From: Liquidambar formosana
Taxonomy: Eukaryota > Streptophyta > Magnoliopsida > Saxifragales > Altingiaceae
DNA: 64,000 nucleotides
Assembly: GCA_039720395.1 (NCBI GenBank)
Contig: CM077832.1
Location: 1,116,001 to 1,180,000 of the forward strand
Reading direction: 5' to 3'
Shown here one piece after another: positions 1-13,300 of this stretch (the first letter of the stretch is position 1; every line of letters begins with the position of its first letter). Made by a program: the position numbers and the translations under genes. The notes under the pieces were generated by a model, which saw only the letters and a program-made list of their open reading frames with translations, ran no database searches and had not been told where the DNA came from.

Positions 1-117
1 TCACAACACAATAACCACCTAAAATCCAACATATTCACTGAAAATCCAAAACACCCAGGTGACAAATTCGAAGAAAAGAGGCTATATTTATAAATTAGAA
101 AAAAAAATTGTAAATAC

Positions 118-164
118 CTGGGTGGGTTCATCCTCCTGATAAGCTTAGCATACTCATCATCCAT
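118..164 (-). CDS. ACR-type ACT-domain-repeat protein, first coding exon (partial gene)
   Basis: Read on the minus strand, an ATG at 164-162 opens MDDEYAKLIRRMNPP and reaches a splice donor (AG|GTATTTA, GT at 117-116) after 47 nt. This peptide is the characteristic start of plant ACR proteins (ACT-domain repeat, ACR3/4/5-like), in which the next exon continues RVVIDN into the first ACT domain. ACR proteins carry four ACT domains and are thought to act as amino-acid sensors or regulators. Positions 1-117 are intron 1, and all later exons lie outside the window. The call rests on a short but distinctive peptide plus a correct donor. A chance ORF is unlikely but cannot be excluded from 15 residues. 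The upstream 165-420 stretch is CT-rich on this strand, typical of a plant 5' UTR. Confidence 0.72.
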
Positions 165-830
165 TTCCAAAAAAATTCTCAGAACACCCCAGAACTAAAA
201 AATACAGAGCTTTAAAGAATAACCCAACAGAGTGAAAGACGAGAGACTATGATATACAAATATACAATGACGCTTCCAATATCTATGGAAGAATAACAGA
301 TGATAACAGATGATAGAGAGAGAGAGAGAGAGAGAGTAAAGGGCAGAGAGAGAGAGAGAGGAAGAGGGTACACTATAAAAAGTAGGGACTTTTAGCCGTT
401 TAGAAAGCAGCACCTGTTAAACAACAAAATTTCAATGTGACAGCCCCCCTTATTTTGCCCGGGAGCTAACCTACGCTTTTCCTCGTGACGTTTCGCATTC
501 TGATTGGGTAAATTAACGGTTACGCTGTGACCGGACTGGGGAATTTGCTGCCCGCGAAGAGTGAAGTGTGTTTTTTTTATAACTTTTTTTTTTTTTATAT
601 ATGAGTTCTCTTTTTGTGTCCGTACGGTGCCCGGGGACTCAAGCCACGTGTCGTCTGCAGTTTTGGTCGGAGGTTTGCCGGTATTTTTGGCGGCAATTCC
701 AGCGTGCCCGGCTGGTTTTTCTTTCCCACGTTATTTAAATTGGCTAACGGCTTTGATTTTTTCAGCTCATAGGTGTGAGAAAAACTTCCATTCAACTGAG
801 ACACAGGCCACGTGGGGTGACGTCACGGCT
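165..830 (-). promoter_or_regulatory. Probable 5' UTR and promoter of the ACR gene, with bZIP-type sites
   Basis: On the gene strand, 300-365 holds CT dinucleotide runs, common in plant 5' UTRs. Further upstream the DNA is much less AT-rich than its surroundings and carries ACGT-core elements: CACGTG at 645-650, a perfect palindromic G-box CCACGTGG at 808-815, and a perfect palindromic TGACGTCA at 818-825, two bases apart. Such sites are bound by plant bZIP (and for the G-box, bHLH) factors. Assignment to the ACR gene is inferred from position only. No convincing minus-strand TATA box was seen. Confidence 0.45.
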
Positions 831-2435
831 CAATGAGAAAATAAAATAAAGTTATTAGAATATTTTTTAATCTCATAATTTTATTTTATTTGATTTTTAT
901 TAACTTGTGACACGTAATTATATCATAATTACATGAAAATTTTTCTCCATATCTATGCTATCTCGTCTGAACTCCCACATGGGCATTCAAAAAAGTGGGA
1001 CCTATGTTACTCTATTCTTATTTTTGTTTTTGAGTTTTTTAATACATGTAATTTAAGACATACCCCATTTTATAAATTTTAGTCTTAAACCCCATTCAAA
1101 AAAATATGTCATTTACAATTTTAGTTTAAGGCCATAATTTGTGTTGGTTAATTCTTGATGGAGGAGTGATCTCGAGTTCAATTTTAAGGAGTATTGATTC
1201 TCTTTTATTGATATTAAGAGGAGTTAAAGGGAAGTTAAGCATTGGCCTTCAACAAATGATTATCAAAATTTGACTCCCTTTAAGTAAGGGAGTCAAATTT
1301 TGAAAATCTTAACCTTGTGCTTTACTAAAGGAAGATATACTATTTAGGTCACAAGCCTAGTCTACTTGACATATTATACAAGAGAAATAAATGATGTTTG
1401 GATATATATATATATATTTTGGGGTTAAATAAATTATCTTTGGCTTGACTTATCATTTTAATTTAAGTAAAGTTGTATTGCTCAAATATTTTGCGTAAAT
1501 TCTATTTCTCAAATGAAATGAAAGTTGGGTTAACCAGTAAAAAAAAAAAAAAAAAAATTCATGAAAAAGATCAAACAAACTTTAGGCAAAACTTTAGACA
1601 ATTTAGAATTTTCTTTATAATTTTAATCAAAATTCTAAGGTCTCCCCCCAAAAGAAGGCATCTAAATAATTGTAAAGTCAATCTCTTTCCATTTTGTATC
1701 GTTGACATACCAAAATTCGAATCATGCAATTGGTCTAAATTCTCAAGAGCATATTAGATTTTTTTATGTGAAATGAAAAGACTAATGGATTTCCAAGAGA
1801 GGTGGGAATCGGAAGTAATGACAAACAAGCCAAGCCCTTTCAATTTTGGCTAAAATTATTGGATAAACCCCTCAATAGGGTTTCATATAAATGAGTCAGT
1901 TTTTGCGTTGAAAAGTTTCACATACAGTTTAATTAAGACCTGCTTGAATAGGACCCATTGTTGCTGCCTAGCTCTTACTGGCTGCATCGTCCATCGGGTC
2001 TATAGTCTCCATTTCTTATCTTTGAACGGAGAGGAGCTGATATCTAAAAGAGTGATTTAGAAGCCATAAACGTGGAGTTCCTCAAACAACAACACATGGA
2101 CATGTGCATAGAAATTGACAAGTACCCACTACCAATTCATTTCCAACTTTGTCTCCATTTTTGCCCTCTCAAATATCAGCTAACAAGTAACCACACCATA
2201 AATTGTCTAACATGTTCGCAAAAATAAACCTAGCAAAAAATAAAATTAAAAATAAAAGTTTGTAAAATTAAAATGAACACTATCATAAAGATTTGATCAT
2301 GTATGAGATATCTCAGATATCCCGTTTGATCACGGTCGTTCGTGAACAATACACGCGGGTATGTGAATGTGTACGTATTACTCACGGATGGCCATAATCG
2401 AATGGGATGCTCCGGAATATCCCGCATATGATTAG

Positions 2436-2491
<56 letters not shown>

Positions 2492-3155
2492 TAATTTGAT
2501 CAAAATCAAGAGGTATAATTTTTTGCATTTAATTAATTTGTTGAATGGTTGGTGCAACTTAATCATGTCAACTTTTAGAATACCGTTGGTTCTTGTGAAT
2601 CCAATGACTTCGGATCACGTGAATTCGATATCTTAAGAATGATATATATAAATATCGTGTCTCATCATCTTGATGTATGTATATATTCACGCACTTACAA
2701 ACCTGATCACTACAATTGTGTTTATGTTGAAGGAAAATTAACTTTGATGATGATTGATAGGATGAAAAATGTCAATCAACTTTGAACCAAGTTGACACCT
2801 TGCTAATTAGTTGCTTACGTGCTTGGGCACGCTTTAGTTTATAGGATTTCCTATCTCACTGTCAGTCAAATGCTTTTGATATGTAGAGTCAATAAGCTAA
2901 GAGAGCATCTTCATCCCTTTTATCTTGAGTTATCCTACTTTCTTAATTATTTAGGACACTTAACCAAAAATTCGCCTATATCATCTTTTTTTTTTTAAAA
3001 AAAAAAAGAGTATCCAAATGGATTCACATGAAACTATATTACATGAGAGTCGAGAGTGTTGAACTTTCATTCACACATTATTTAATCATATGAAATTTTA
3101 TAATTTTTTTAAAAAAAATGATAAAACGCTTATATATTTTTTTTATAAGCAATTC
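831..3155. other. Intergenic, AT-rich; no gene seen
   Basis: No exon-like reading frame or splice pattern was recognised. The stretch holds an A run at 1540-1557, a compound (CT)n-(TA)n microsatellite at 2437-2490 and otherwise unstructured AT-rich sequence. Confidence 0.6.
2437..2490. repeat. Compound microsatellite (CT)n(TA)n
   Basis: About 34 bp of CT repeat run directly into about 20 bp of TA repeat. Confidence 0.95.
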
Positions 3156-3428
3156 TTAGATAAAAGAGGAAGAACACATAGCACTGTTTCCAACTCTATC
3201 AAATCTATTAGCCAAGATAACAGAATTAGGCAAGTAGCTGATGGGGATGGAACCATAGCAATTACAAAAAGTTACCCAAAGGGCAAGTTCATGGGCTGCT
3301 GTGTTAGCTAACCTAGAAATACATTTAGCAACCCATAAAGGAAAACAACCAAGCAAAACTTTGGCATCAACAATGGCAGCACTAATAGACCAATGGGGGC
3401 AGGTACTCCAATCAGACAGGGGATCCAT
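3156..3428 (-). pseudogene. Degenerate RNase H-like (RVT_3) fragment of a non-LTR retrotransposon
   Basis: The minus-strand frame has the look of the plant LINE-associated RNase H-like domain: a DAKVLLGCFP segment, then SRLANTAAHELALW, then a GSIP/SYLPNSV tail. In this domain the pattern is R-x-AN-x-AAH-x-LA followed by a short aromatic segment ending the protein. The frame covers about 90 residues of what would be a much longer ORF2. No reverse transcriptase motifs are seen nearby, so this is an isolated remnant. A host gene of the same RNase H family is possible but less likely given the isolation. Confidence 0.6.
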
Positions 3429-5908
3429 AACAAAGGTTTAAAAAATGATAAAACGCTTATAGGCTTCTCTAAAAATCTACGATCGATAAGTGCGTCTTTT
3501 TCATATACTTTCTCTCAGACCGGTTTGGCTACTTACGGGCTCAAAAAGGCCACCGGCCCACCGCTATATATTTATTCTAGGTGGAGACTTTTAACCTAAC
3601 TTTCTTATTTTTGACAAGGACCAACCTAAACCTGACCCACCTAAGCTACAATTATCTGCATGATTACTGGGTTTTCGACACGTGGCTATAATCAAGAAGG
3701 AGCATCAGCATCACTTGATCCAGCTGTGATTGATGAAACGTCCTTATAAAAAAAAAAAAGAATGGAGGGGGGTGGTGTGTGTTTGGTCATTTGTGAGGGG
3801 AATAAAGGAGGGCTAATGGGGAAAAAGAAATGGAAAAAAAATGAAGGACGATACATAAGGGAAAAGCGCCGCCCATGAGGGCCCCCCACAAAGTAGATAG
3901 ATATACACTATGTCATGTGAGAACAAATGTGGGTCCAAAACATTAATGTTGGAACTTGGAATAATTTATATACTAGCCCAAGTTGACAAGGAGCGGTGTG
4001 ATTTGTGATGCATTGTGATGGAGACTATGCACTTTTTAAGATATTTTATTTATGTGTTTTGTGCATAAATATATCTTTATTGATAATTTCCTAGGATCGC
4101 ACACCTGGCTTGCCGCCCTTTATCCACAATAAGGTCAGTTTGCATAAAAAGACCCATTGAATCTTTGTGTAGAAGGGGAATGAGAATCGTTGGTGAGTTG
4201 CCTTTTAATCTAATTATTGGGTTAATTTAAGTAAAAATTGGCTTCGATTCTTGGGTTTTTTAACTTGTTCAATTTCCTTAAAGGGTAATGCTTTATTAGT
4301 TGGTGGTGTCTGCAGCCTAAAGTATTGGTAGAACATAAGATTTTGAATAGGGAAAAAGGATTTTTTAATTAGAAAAAGAAAAAAGGTTAGGTTATGTTAG
4401 CATATTTCATGGAAATTGTATAGTTCCATCAGATTTTGCATATAATTTTGTGAACAAATTTATCATTATAAATAGGGGTCATTCACTCATTCGAGAGAAT
4501 ATACGATAGTTTTCAATGAAAAAAGAGGAGTAAAATTTTGAAATGTAAGCATTTTATGAATTCTTTTAATGAATCCCCACATCTTAGTGATGACTCTTTA
4601 ACTTTTTTGAATGGCTTCGTTAAAAATGATGGATTTGTACATTCAATACTAATAGCAATATTCATCAAATTGTAGGAATTCTAGGAAACAACAAAACAAG
4701 CCCTTAATAAAAGTCGTTTGTGTGGCGAATTAAAATGATTGGATTGGTGGATTTGTAATTGCTAGTTTCAATTAGAGTATAACTACAAATCTAATCAAAA
4801 TTAAATTAACAAGCAAACAAGTCTTTTTTGGTAAGGACACCCATCTTTATTCTTCTAAATTGTCGACTATATATAATAATGGTTTATGAATTTCTTGCCC
4901 AATACCCCAAAAAAAAAAAAAAAAAAAATCTCTTCAACAGTAATAAGGAATGAAATTCCGATTAGGTGGGACAAGGAATTTAATACAATCCTAGAATAGT
5001 ATATCCTCTTTACTTCTTCAACAAGATTTTGAGTTAATATGGGCAGAATCTACCGCTATCTACGAATAAGACCTCAAAGTTGACATCTTTTATAATTGAA
5101 TAGAAAAGTAATTGGGCATTGACTAAGAGATTAGAAGTCACCTTAAAATGTGATATCATAATGGCCTGGTGGCCCTCAACAGTAGCATATGTATTTTTAA
5201 GTTCTATCATTTATTATGGTAAAAACGTGCTATTGAAAATGTTTGTGTGACTGTTGTTATTATTATTATTATATTTTCTTCTGTTTTTCTTCTCTACTTT
5301 GAATTAGGCTACAGTTATGGTTGCACCTTTCATATGCACGCAACAAATACATAAATGTTCATCTTGACTTGGTCTTAGAATTTCTTGAAACAAAGTGTAA
5401 ACGAGGATATTATAGGACCTGTTGGCCTTGAAACCTAATGGTATTTTTTCCCGTTTTTGTAATTAAAAAAAAAAAAAAAACAAAAAATTAAGAGAGGGCA
5501 GTTATGGTTTGTGAAATTTGATCCCAATTATTATTATTATTGTAAAAAATGTGTGAGTTAGGGCCTAACCTATTGGTTTGGGTGTACAGTTGGTATCATC
5601 AAACTACAATTTTATTACTGTAAAAAAAAAAAAAAAGGAAAAAAAAAAAAAGAAAAAAAAAAGAAGAAGAAGAAGAAATAACTTTCTACTTCATCTGGAA
5701 AATCATTCAAAAAAACCATGCATATAGCATGTTTTATTGTTTTTGCCCCAAAACACAAACGTGTGAATAATCCATTAAATAATGTCAGAAAACTATGAGC
5801 CATGTTTAGTGACTGAAAAATTAATAATAATAGAGAGAAAAGGAATCTCCATGTTTATCACAGATGAGAAGAAAAAGGCAATAATGCAATTTTCAAGCAT
5901 AGGTTATA

Positions 5909-5943
<35 letters not shown>

Positions 5944-6309
5944 TTCTGATATCAATCACAAAACCGTGTACTTCATGTATAGAAGAAAAAAACAAGGCAA
6001 ACCCACTAAAGCACGCTAAAGCAGAATCGAATTAAAGATTCTGAGTGCCACCTTCAAGAATAGTTTATTGCTGAACCTTATTTGGACAATCCACAAATTC
6101 AAGTTGCTTTCATGGTTCCCAGCTGTGATGGGGCTGAGTCCGCCAATGGAATTTCAGTGTCTAGCTCAATCGTGGGGTCCCATGAGTCAACAATATGATC
6201 ATTGGATGATATATAAAGCCTTGTGTGAAGGGAAACGTACCACGCCTTCACTTTGGTTTTTTCGATAATCAATGTCTAACCACAGCTAACTAAAGTGGTT
6301 TTATCGTTT

Positions 6310-6332
6310 CCCCCCCCCCCCCCCCCCCCCCC
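6310..6332. repeat. Poly(C) tract of 23 bases
   Basis: Uninterrupted run of 23 cytosines followed directly by ten thymines. G/C homopolymers this long are rare in plant DNA, and the length may be imprecise in the assembly. Confidence 0.95.
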
Positions 6333-7108
6333 TTTTTTTTTTAAATAATTTATTCCCATATGGTAGGGCCCTTCTCTCTAAATTTTTATTTATTTGTTTT
6401 TTGTTCATACCACATAGTGCACCTTAACTCAGAAGAAGGGGCCGGTGGAGGTGCTGAGCGAAGCAAAATATTTTGTTTTTTGTCCGATGAATGAAAACTC
6501 AACCCAAGTAAGCCAAATGCTTACTATTATTAACAGTGTAAGTTTTTCTATCCAATGGGTCTTTAAATCCTTTTGTTTCCTGCTCCTCTACAGAGCTAGC
6601 TCATGAAAAAAGCTGAGAAGTGTTATATATAAGGAGGGAACCAAAAAAAAAAAAAAAAAAAAAGGGGCAAAACTTAAAATCGAGATGGGGGTCATAATGT
6701 TAAAATAAAAATCTAGAGGAGGGCGAATTTACAAATATTTAAGCACAATTAAAAATGAGAGAGAGAGAGGGGGGGGAGGGTTATTTGGCTCAATAAGCTT
6801 ATTAACATTCTAAGTAAACAAGCCGCTTGAACTTGGCTCAAGATCAATTGGATAAAAGGTTTATTTGAATTTGATCATAATATAAACAAGTCAAGTTCAA
6901 ATTCTATTTTAAAACTCGTTAATTTATCTAACTCAAATTTGATCAACCTATTATTCAGTTAGACACAACTCGTCTACCTTAGCCAAAAAAATAAAAAAAA
7001 AAAAAAGCACAAAACTTGGATGGTGGTCATCATGATAATATGTTCTTTTAATTGGGGTATTGTTTCTCAATTGTTTTGATAAACCCTACCATTTAACTTC
7101 TCCTTGTT

Positions 7109-7111
<3 letters not shown>

Positions 7112-7143
<32 letters not shown>
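7112..7143. repeat. Poly(T) tract of 32 bases
   Basis: Uninterrupted T run. It may be the poly(A) tail of a minus-strand retroposon, but no matching body or target duplication was identified. Confidence 0.9.
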
Positions 7144-7147
<4 letters not shown>

Positions 7148-8444
7148 CATAAATAAAATCTATGACAAAAAGCCTTCTTATTAGTAGATCAACAATCTTA
7201 CAATATTCAAATCAATCCCACGGGATAGCATCGAGGGTGGTGGTTCATTTGGCTGCCGAGGGATATATAGCGTCGAGGATATTTATTAATTTGGCTCCTA
7301 GTCACCCTTGAAAGGGTTTATTAGCTTGTAGGTTTTGGTTTCAACGATAGTAGGCAACCCTTTGGATTATTACTAAATCATCGCCTGGTCCCCTATTAGG
7401 CCCTTGGTAGCTATAGGACATTTAACTATTGTTGGACCGGTAAAATGAAACAGGCCTACGTGTAGCAAGGGTCACTCCCCACAGGATTATCATGCGCCCC
7501 TCTTACCCAAAAAAAAAAAAAAAAAGAAAAAATAAAGGCATCAACACCACTGGATAGAACCGGGATCTTGGCTAATCGGGTTGAACGTCCAGCTACCCAA
7601 ATGCAAAAAAAAATAAAAAAATAAAAAAATCTAGGAGATAAAAGATCAATGTGGCGTTGAGATTTCGAAATCAGGTTCCATCTACTGATGGATGCTGCTG
7701 CCCCTACACACGTTTTCCACATGTTTAGTAGTCATCTCTGAGATTTCATCAAACACTTTGGAGCCCAATAATGCATTTCTACATTTGATCAAGTGGAGTG
7801 GGATGGTCTTCTTGTTGGGTTAAAAAAGTTGACGTTGAGAAAATGTCAGCAGCAAGTACCCATCAACCCATGGCCCCTCTGTGTGGGGATCGGAGTTAGG
7901 TGCCGATGAAATCAACATCTGCATTACAAACTCGTTTTGTTAGTGTTTTGTTTGCCTTTTTGGCAAGTGTGCGTAGGACCAATTCCACTAAAGTAATATG
8001 GTATTAAAACTAAAGAAATCTACGTGTGAAGAAAAAAAGTATAATGGGTCATGATCCATTGCCGCCAGTATCTTCCTTTTGTTGATTTTCCTTTGGAGGC
8101 GGAAGTTTGAGGCAGCTCTCTCTACACCTTGGAAAGTGCTTGCGCTGAATCACTTTGAATGGATTTCAATGGAGCGACTTTTAGGATGCGCTTGGCCGGA
8201 CATCCCATTGTTGTTTCCATAGATGGTTTGGGCGACTCTAATAGTCTAATCTCCCCACTTTTCCTTGCACCCTTTTCATACCGAGAGATTATCCGAATTG
8301 TATAAATCTATACCAACGTCTAGAACTTTGATTGATGTACAAGTGGATTACCAAAAAACTATCTCAGTTTTAAATAAGATAGAGATTAATGGGATTAGAA
8401 AGGTCTTTCAAGTAAAGACTCTTAAATAAACTCTTTAACTTAAC

Positions 8445-8769
8445 CAGGGGTGGAGCCAGGATTTATCTCCAAGGGGGCACTGTGCTATGATTTTATGAAG
8501 TGGGAAGTGGGAACTAAAAGCTTAGAAAGCAATTTTTTTAAAAAATAACTTTTTAGTTATCATTTTTCAATTTAATACCAAAAAAAGGATTTTTGTCAAC
8601 TTATTACAAATTGACTGTAAATATACTTTAAAATGACTACTATCTTCCTCTTTTTGGCATTATGTTTAGAAATAGTCATGAAATGGTAATATCTCTCCCA
8701 AAAAAAAAAAAATTGGTTCAACCGGGGGGGGCCACATGCCCTCCAAGGCCCCCCCTGGCTCCGCCTCTG
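8445..8769. mobile_element. hAT-type MITE with 8-bp TSD
   Basis: The element begins CAGGGGTGGAGCCAGG and ends with the imperfect inverted complement (CCTGGCTCCGCCTCTG). It is flanked on both sides by AACTTAAC (8437-8444 and 8770-8777), a perfect 8-bp duplication as made by hAT transposases. It is 325 bp long with no coding capacity. Related copies lie at 36512-36818 and 53289-53554. Confidence 0.9.
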
Positions 8770-9149
8770 AACTTAACCACCCACTATCCTCTTCCTTTAT
8801 TTTACTTTTCTCTCCTTTTATCATAACTATCCTCTTATTCTCTTTCTCCTTAACTACTTAATATCAGTTTCTATTCTCATTTTGAATTCGAAATTTTTAT
8901 TTATTTTCTAGGGGATTTTTGTCATATTTTTTTCGCACACGCAACGCTTGTGTTCTGACGTCTAGTTTTTCAAATTAGCTTAGATAGTACTTCTCCCTCT
9001 CTTGGAAGGGGGAGGTTGGGTGTTCGAATGTGGACCATGCTTTTTGAAAGTTTGAGATTGGAGAAATATAGTGTAAGATTGTATGATGTTCTAGACTATA
9101 CAGAAGCAGTTAAAGGCATGGACTGCACCAAATCCAAATCCTATAGAGA

Positions 9150-9181
<32 letters not shown>

Positions 9182-9512
9182 CACACCGTGGATGGAGCAT
9201 TTGCAAAAGAGGCCCTCTTTCTTTAAAGCTAGGGTAAATTCTTGGTTCGGATGGGCCTTTGACATCATTTTTGCTTTTCCTTTTTCAGTTTAGCTCAACC
9301 AGACCAGAATGTTTTGTATCTTAAATAACTACAACATTATCATGTCATATAAAGAGTCATCATCTTTGTTACATGTTTTCATATATGGATTAAGATCAGA
9401 GGATTAAGTCGGCCTTCCCCTACTCCATTGCAGCAAGGATGTTGGGCCTGCAGTGGTTACCTTAGCTCAGACCATTGTACAGGTTAAATTTTGGGCAGCC
9501 CACTTAAAGCAA

Positions 9513-9909
9513 GGGAACGGCTATTGCAACCCCCCATTCTTATAATCCCACCTCCTTTCTTTTTAGTTTTTAAGATTTTATGAAAAATATAAAAGGTTTT
9601 TGCAAAAACCGGCCACTTGGTCCCTTAGAAAACATCATTTTGAATAACTTTGTAGAAAAAAGTTTTTCCAAAATCTATTGTTTAGGTAGACTTTTTGGCA
9701 AAAAACGAAATAAAAGCTATAAATGGCCAAAAAGTATACTTAAACGATAGATTTTGAAAAACTTTCTTCTACAAATTGTTCAAAATGATGTTTTCTGGTG
9801 GAATTCAGGCCATTTTTCATAAAAACCTTTTATATTTTACATAAAACCTTAAAAACCTAAAGGATGAAGGGGTGGGGTGATAAAATGAGGGGTTGCAATA
9901 GCCATTCCC
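9513..9909. mobile_element. Foldback MITE, Mutator-like, with 9-bp TSD
   Basis: Nearly the whole 397-bp element is one long imperfect palindrome. The left end GGGAACGGCTATTGCAACCC pairs with the right end GGGTTGCAATAGCCATTCCC, allowing for mismatches. Both sides carry TTAAAGCAA (9504-9512 and 9910-9918), a perfect 9-bp duplication typical of Mutator-like elements. Diverged relatives occur near 25330-25720, 35800-36190, 47040-47300 and 50340-50660. Confidence 0.87.
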
Positions 9910-9918
9910 TTAAAGCAA

Positions 9919-10325
9919 TTACATTTGATCGAGCCAAACTTAGCCACCCTATTACTCGGCCTCAGCTCTATTACGGACCAAAGTTGGGTTTCAAATTATT
10001 CAAATCTAACCAGGATGAAGTAAGCTAAGATGTCTGCAACAAATTGCCAATGTTGCGAAGATAAGGCTTACCAGCGTAGAACAGTATAAGACATTTATTG
10101 ACGCACTACGTACATCCCTTAATTGTAATAACTTTCACTTTTTTTGGGCGTGTGACACGCATTACTATAAATTGATGTAAAATCTTGGGGTCATGATTAA
10201 TTGCAAAAGCTCGAAAGACAACAGATGAGGTCATATGTGTATTCATTTGGGTGTCATCTGTTGTGTATGCTCAAATTTCAGGAGGTGGAATTACGAACTC
10301 ACCCACTTCATTTGTTTCGACATAA

Positions 10326-10359
<34 letters not shown>

Positions 10360-13300
10360 AGCGCAGACACGTTCATGTGAAAAAAACTGCTCTCATCAAA
10401 CCAGTTTACAATTACTACTAATAACTTGTTTTGTGTTGGCATGCATTAATTGATCCTTCACATGATTTTCTCCCGTGAATTAAATTCTTGTCACCTTCTG
10501 TTAGGTTTAATTTTTGGTGGGTACTGACCCTATACCCACTCCCATAGGCTTGGTCCCCCCCACTCCCCTCAATTTTTTTTTTAAAAAAATAAGATCAAAA
10601 TTCCTAATCCCTAGTCTCTTCCTTACAAGAAGAAGAGAGATACCATCATGACAATAGGATCAAAATTCCAATCCCTAGTCTCTTCCGTACAAGAAGAAGA
10701 GAGAGATATCATCATGACCATATGGCCGGAGGTACCTCGTGTTTGATTTGTTATTCAAATATTTTGCCCCCAGTGTACAGAGTTGTCATTCTGTAGATTC
10801 ACCGAAGAGAATTAGAATCTGTGGAAGGGTTTGATCATTTTTTTTTTCTTGTTTTGGAACAGATGCATATCAGATCCTGTCCAGGCCATTACTGATTACT
10901 GTAGATCCCCAGAGAAAATTCAGTGCCCTGTGCTCCCAAAGTTCGTATAAAGCTTATTTGCCTCCTTGTGGTCATACAGATTGAGATAGTATTATGTGGG
11001 GTCTGATTATCTGCTTGTTTTCCAACCACGATCTATACCATCCAAATGGTGGATCCCAGTCATGAACGGTGTAAATCTTCTCCAGTATTAAGAAGAAACA
11101 GAGCACCTGTTGCCAATAAAGGCCATTTTACTCTAGATAGATGACGTGAGTTCAATTCTACCTTATAATAATAAATGATTAAAAAATTGGAATACAACAA
11201 ATTGATTAGTGGGGAAATGCTACTTTCTAAGATTTCAAGGTATATTTTATTTCAGTTGGATGCAATGATTATACACATCAATAACTTGGGAGGACACACC
11301 ACCCACCTAGGTATGCCTCGTGTCAACTAGAAAAAGCAAGGAAAAAAAAAAGATAGCCATGTTTATAGCAATGATTTTGTTGCATGTAATTTGTCACATC
11401 TTTTCATGAGATTTATATTCCAGGAGACAGAGTTTAGTGGATGCAGCAGGTACTATCCTAGCAGTTTTCATAATACACACACAAACAATGCACCCTCAAT
11501 TTCTGCAGGTGGCCCTTGTTGCTCGAATTGGTATTCAGCTAAGATAGGGCACTCTGACTGATCTCAATGACAGCTTTATACATATAAATAAATACATATA
11601 GACCAAACAAGAAATTGGGTCCCACATTTCCCAGTCAGGAAAATACACCCAGTGTGTTGCTTTCAAACCATAAAAAAGGAAAAATATCTTATCAGGGACC
11701 ACAAACCTACTAGCCATGAGTGGTGATCATATATGTATTGCCTTCACCAAAATTTTCATGCCAATTGCTGATGTGAGAGGAAGAGAGAGACACTTGGCAA
11801 AAAAAAAAAAAAAAAAAAAAAGAGAGAGAGAGAGGTGAAGAGAGAGAAAGAGGTATATCAACAACTCAAAAGCAACATTGACAGACAATGTATATGAACA
11901 CCACATGCAAAAATTCACTAGGTGAATGTGCCATTACACTCCTAGTATCAATATCATGAAACATTAAAGTCTACTCTTTTTTTTTTCTTCAACTTTCTAT
12001 AAAAATTGAAATTATTATTCTTAAATTTGAAATATATGCACCCACAAAATTCGGTTATATGCAGATAAACGTCAATGTAACTAAAATAATTCAGGATGAA
12101 CAAGTCAATGATCGCAGATAACCATCATAGAAGATGGAAAGTGGAATGAAATGCTGGAGTGAGGAAGGGGTAATGGGCCAACGAACTTTCACAATAGCCA
12201 GTCAACTAATATGTGCTCGGGTTTAAATCAGATCATTAAGTTTGATTAGGAATCAGAGCTAGAATGAAAGCAACTGCTTCTACTGGGCTACATGGAAAAG
12301 GAAAGAAGCCAAACTGTTGCTATAGAAAAGTAAAATTTAATCTTGAATTGTTGATATGATGCATAACCTCAAATAAGTCTTAAAAGATTACAGCAGCGAT
12401 GGTTTTTGACTGACCACATTTTCTTGTTGGAGGCAAATCCCACATGTGAGTTAGTTTTGCTAGCAATTGCATTCAAGTTTTCAACCATATTGAGCATCAG
12501 CCCAGATAGTAAAACAAAGAACCTGGCTCAGTACGTGGAAGTATGATGTTTTTATCAATGTCAAAAGTAGCTGATTGATTGCACAATGAAATTGAGTCCT
12601 TAATCCTTCTCTCAAAGTTGGGTACATGGAACAGCTCACAAATGACATAGGAAAGATTACATGAATGGAGAATTTGGAGTTAATGTTGAAAGCTGGCAGA
12701 AAAGTAGGGAATTGTTCAAAGATGTGAGAGTTTCACAGGTAAATGCTAGAAATTTGAGATATTCCAAATTTTAAAGGAGGTTTAAGTGCAAAGCTATTCA
12801 GTTTTCTCATGGTTTTTGGTATGTAAGTTGGCTTATATTGGTAAATCGTATAGGCCAGGTAAATATCTGCAAAGATCATTGAACCCTACAAGACCAAGAG
12901 GGTGCATGAAACAAAAGAATATTAGTTGTGTGGCAAACCAAAGAGAACGGCTGTGAAGTAAGCTAAGCAGGAAAGAAAGTCCATGTTATATGTTGTCAGA
13001 AGAGTGGTCTGTCACAATGAATGCAGGAGGAAGAACAGAAGCGGAAGGAGTGAGAAGAACAAGACGAAAGAGACTTCACTGCCGACAGCAGGAATGGTTG
13101 AGAGGAAAAAGTTAACAAAGAATAGCACAGTCCTTACATGTATTTTTAAACACACCCCCACCCCAAAAAAGAAGAAAAAAAATCCTCTAGCTTCTTACTG
13201 CATAAGCTTCACAATAACGTGATTGCGATGGATTTTGTCCAGTAAACATCTTCTATTTCTTTTTGTGACAATTGACAATTCAGTTATTTTTCTGTTTCAC

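Larger units (their letters stand above)
3429..8444. other. Intergenic, repeat-rich; no gene seen
   Basis: Short reading frames here lack recognisable domains. The stretch carries homopolymers and microsatellites, including A/T runs near 4910 and 5620-5660, (AT)n at 5909-5941, a 23-C run and a 32-T run. Around 4455-4530 there is a TATAAATAGGGG motif followed by a promoter-proximal-looking segment, reminiscent of an LTR, but no ends could be found. Confidence 0.5.

Noticed and set aside
561..836. 91-codon plus-strand open frame
   Set aside because: No domain, and it overlaps the inferred ACR promoter with bZIP sites.
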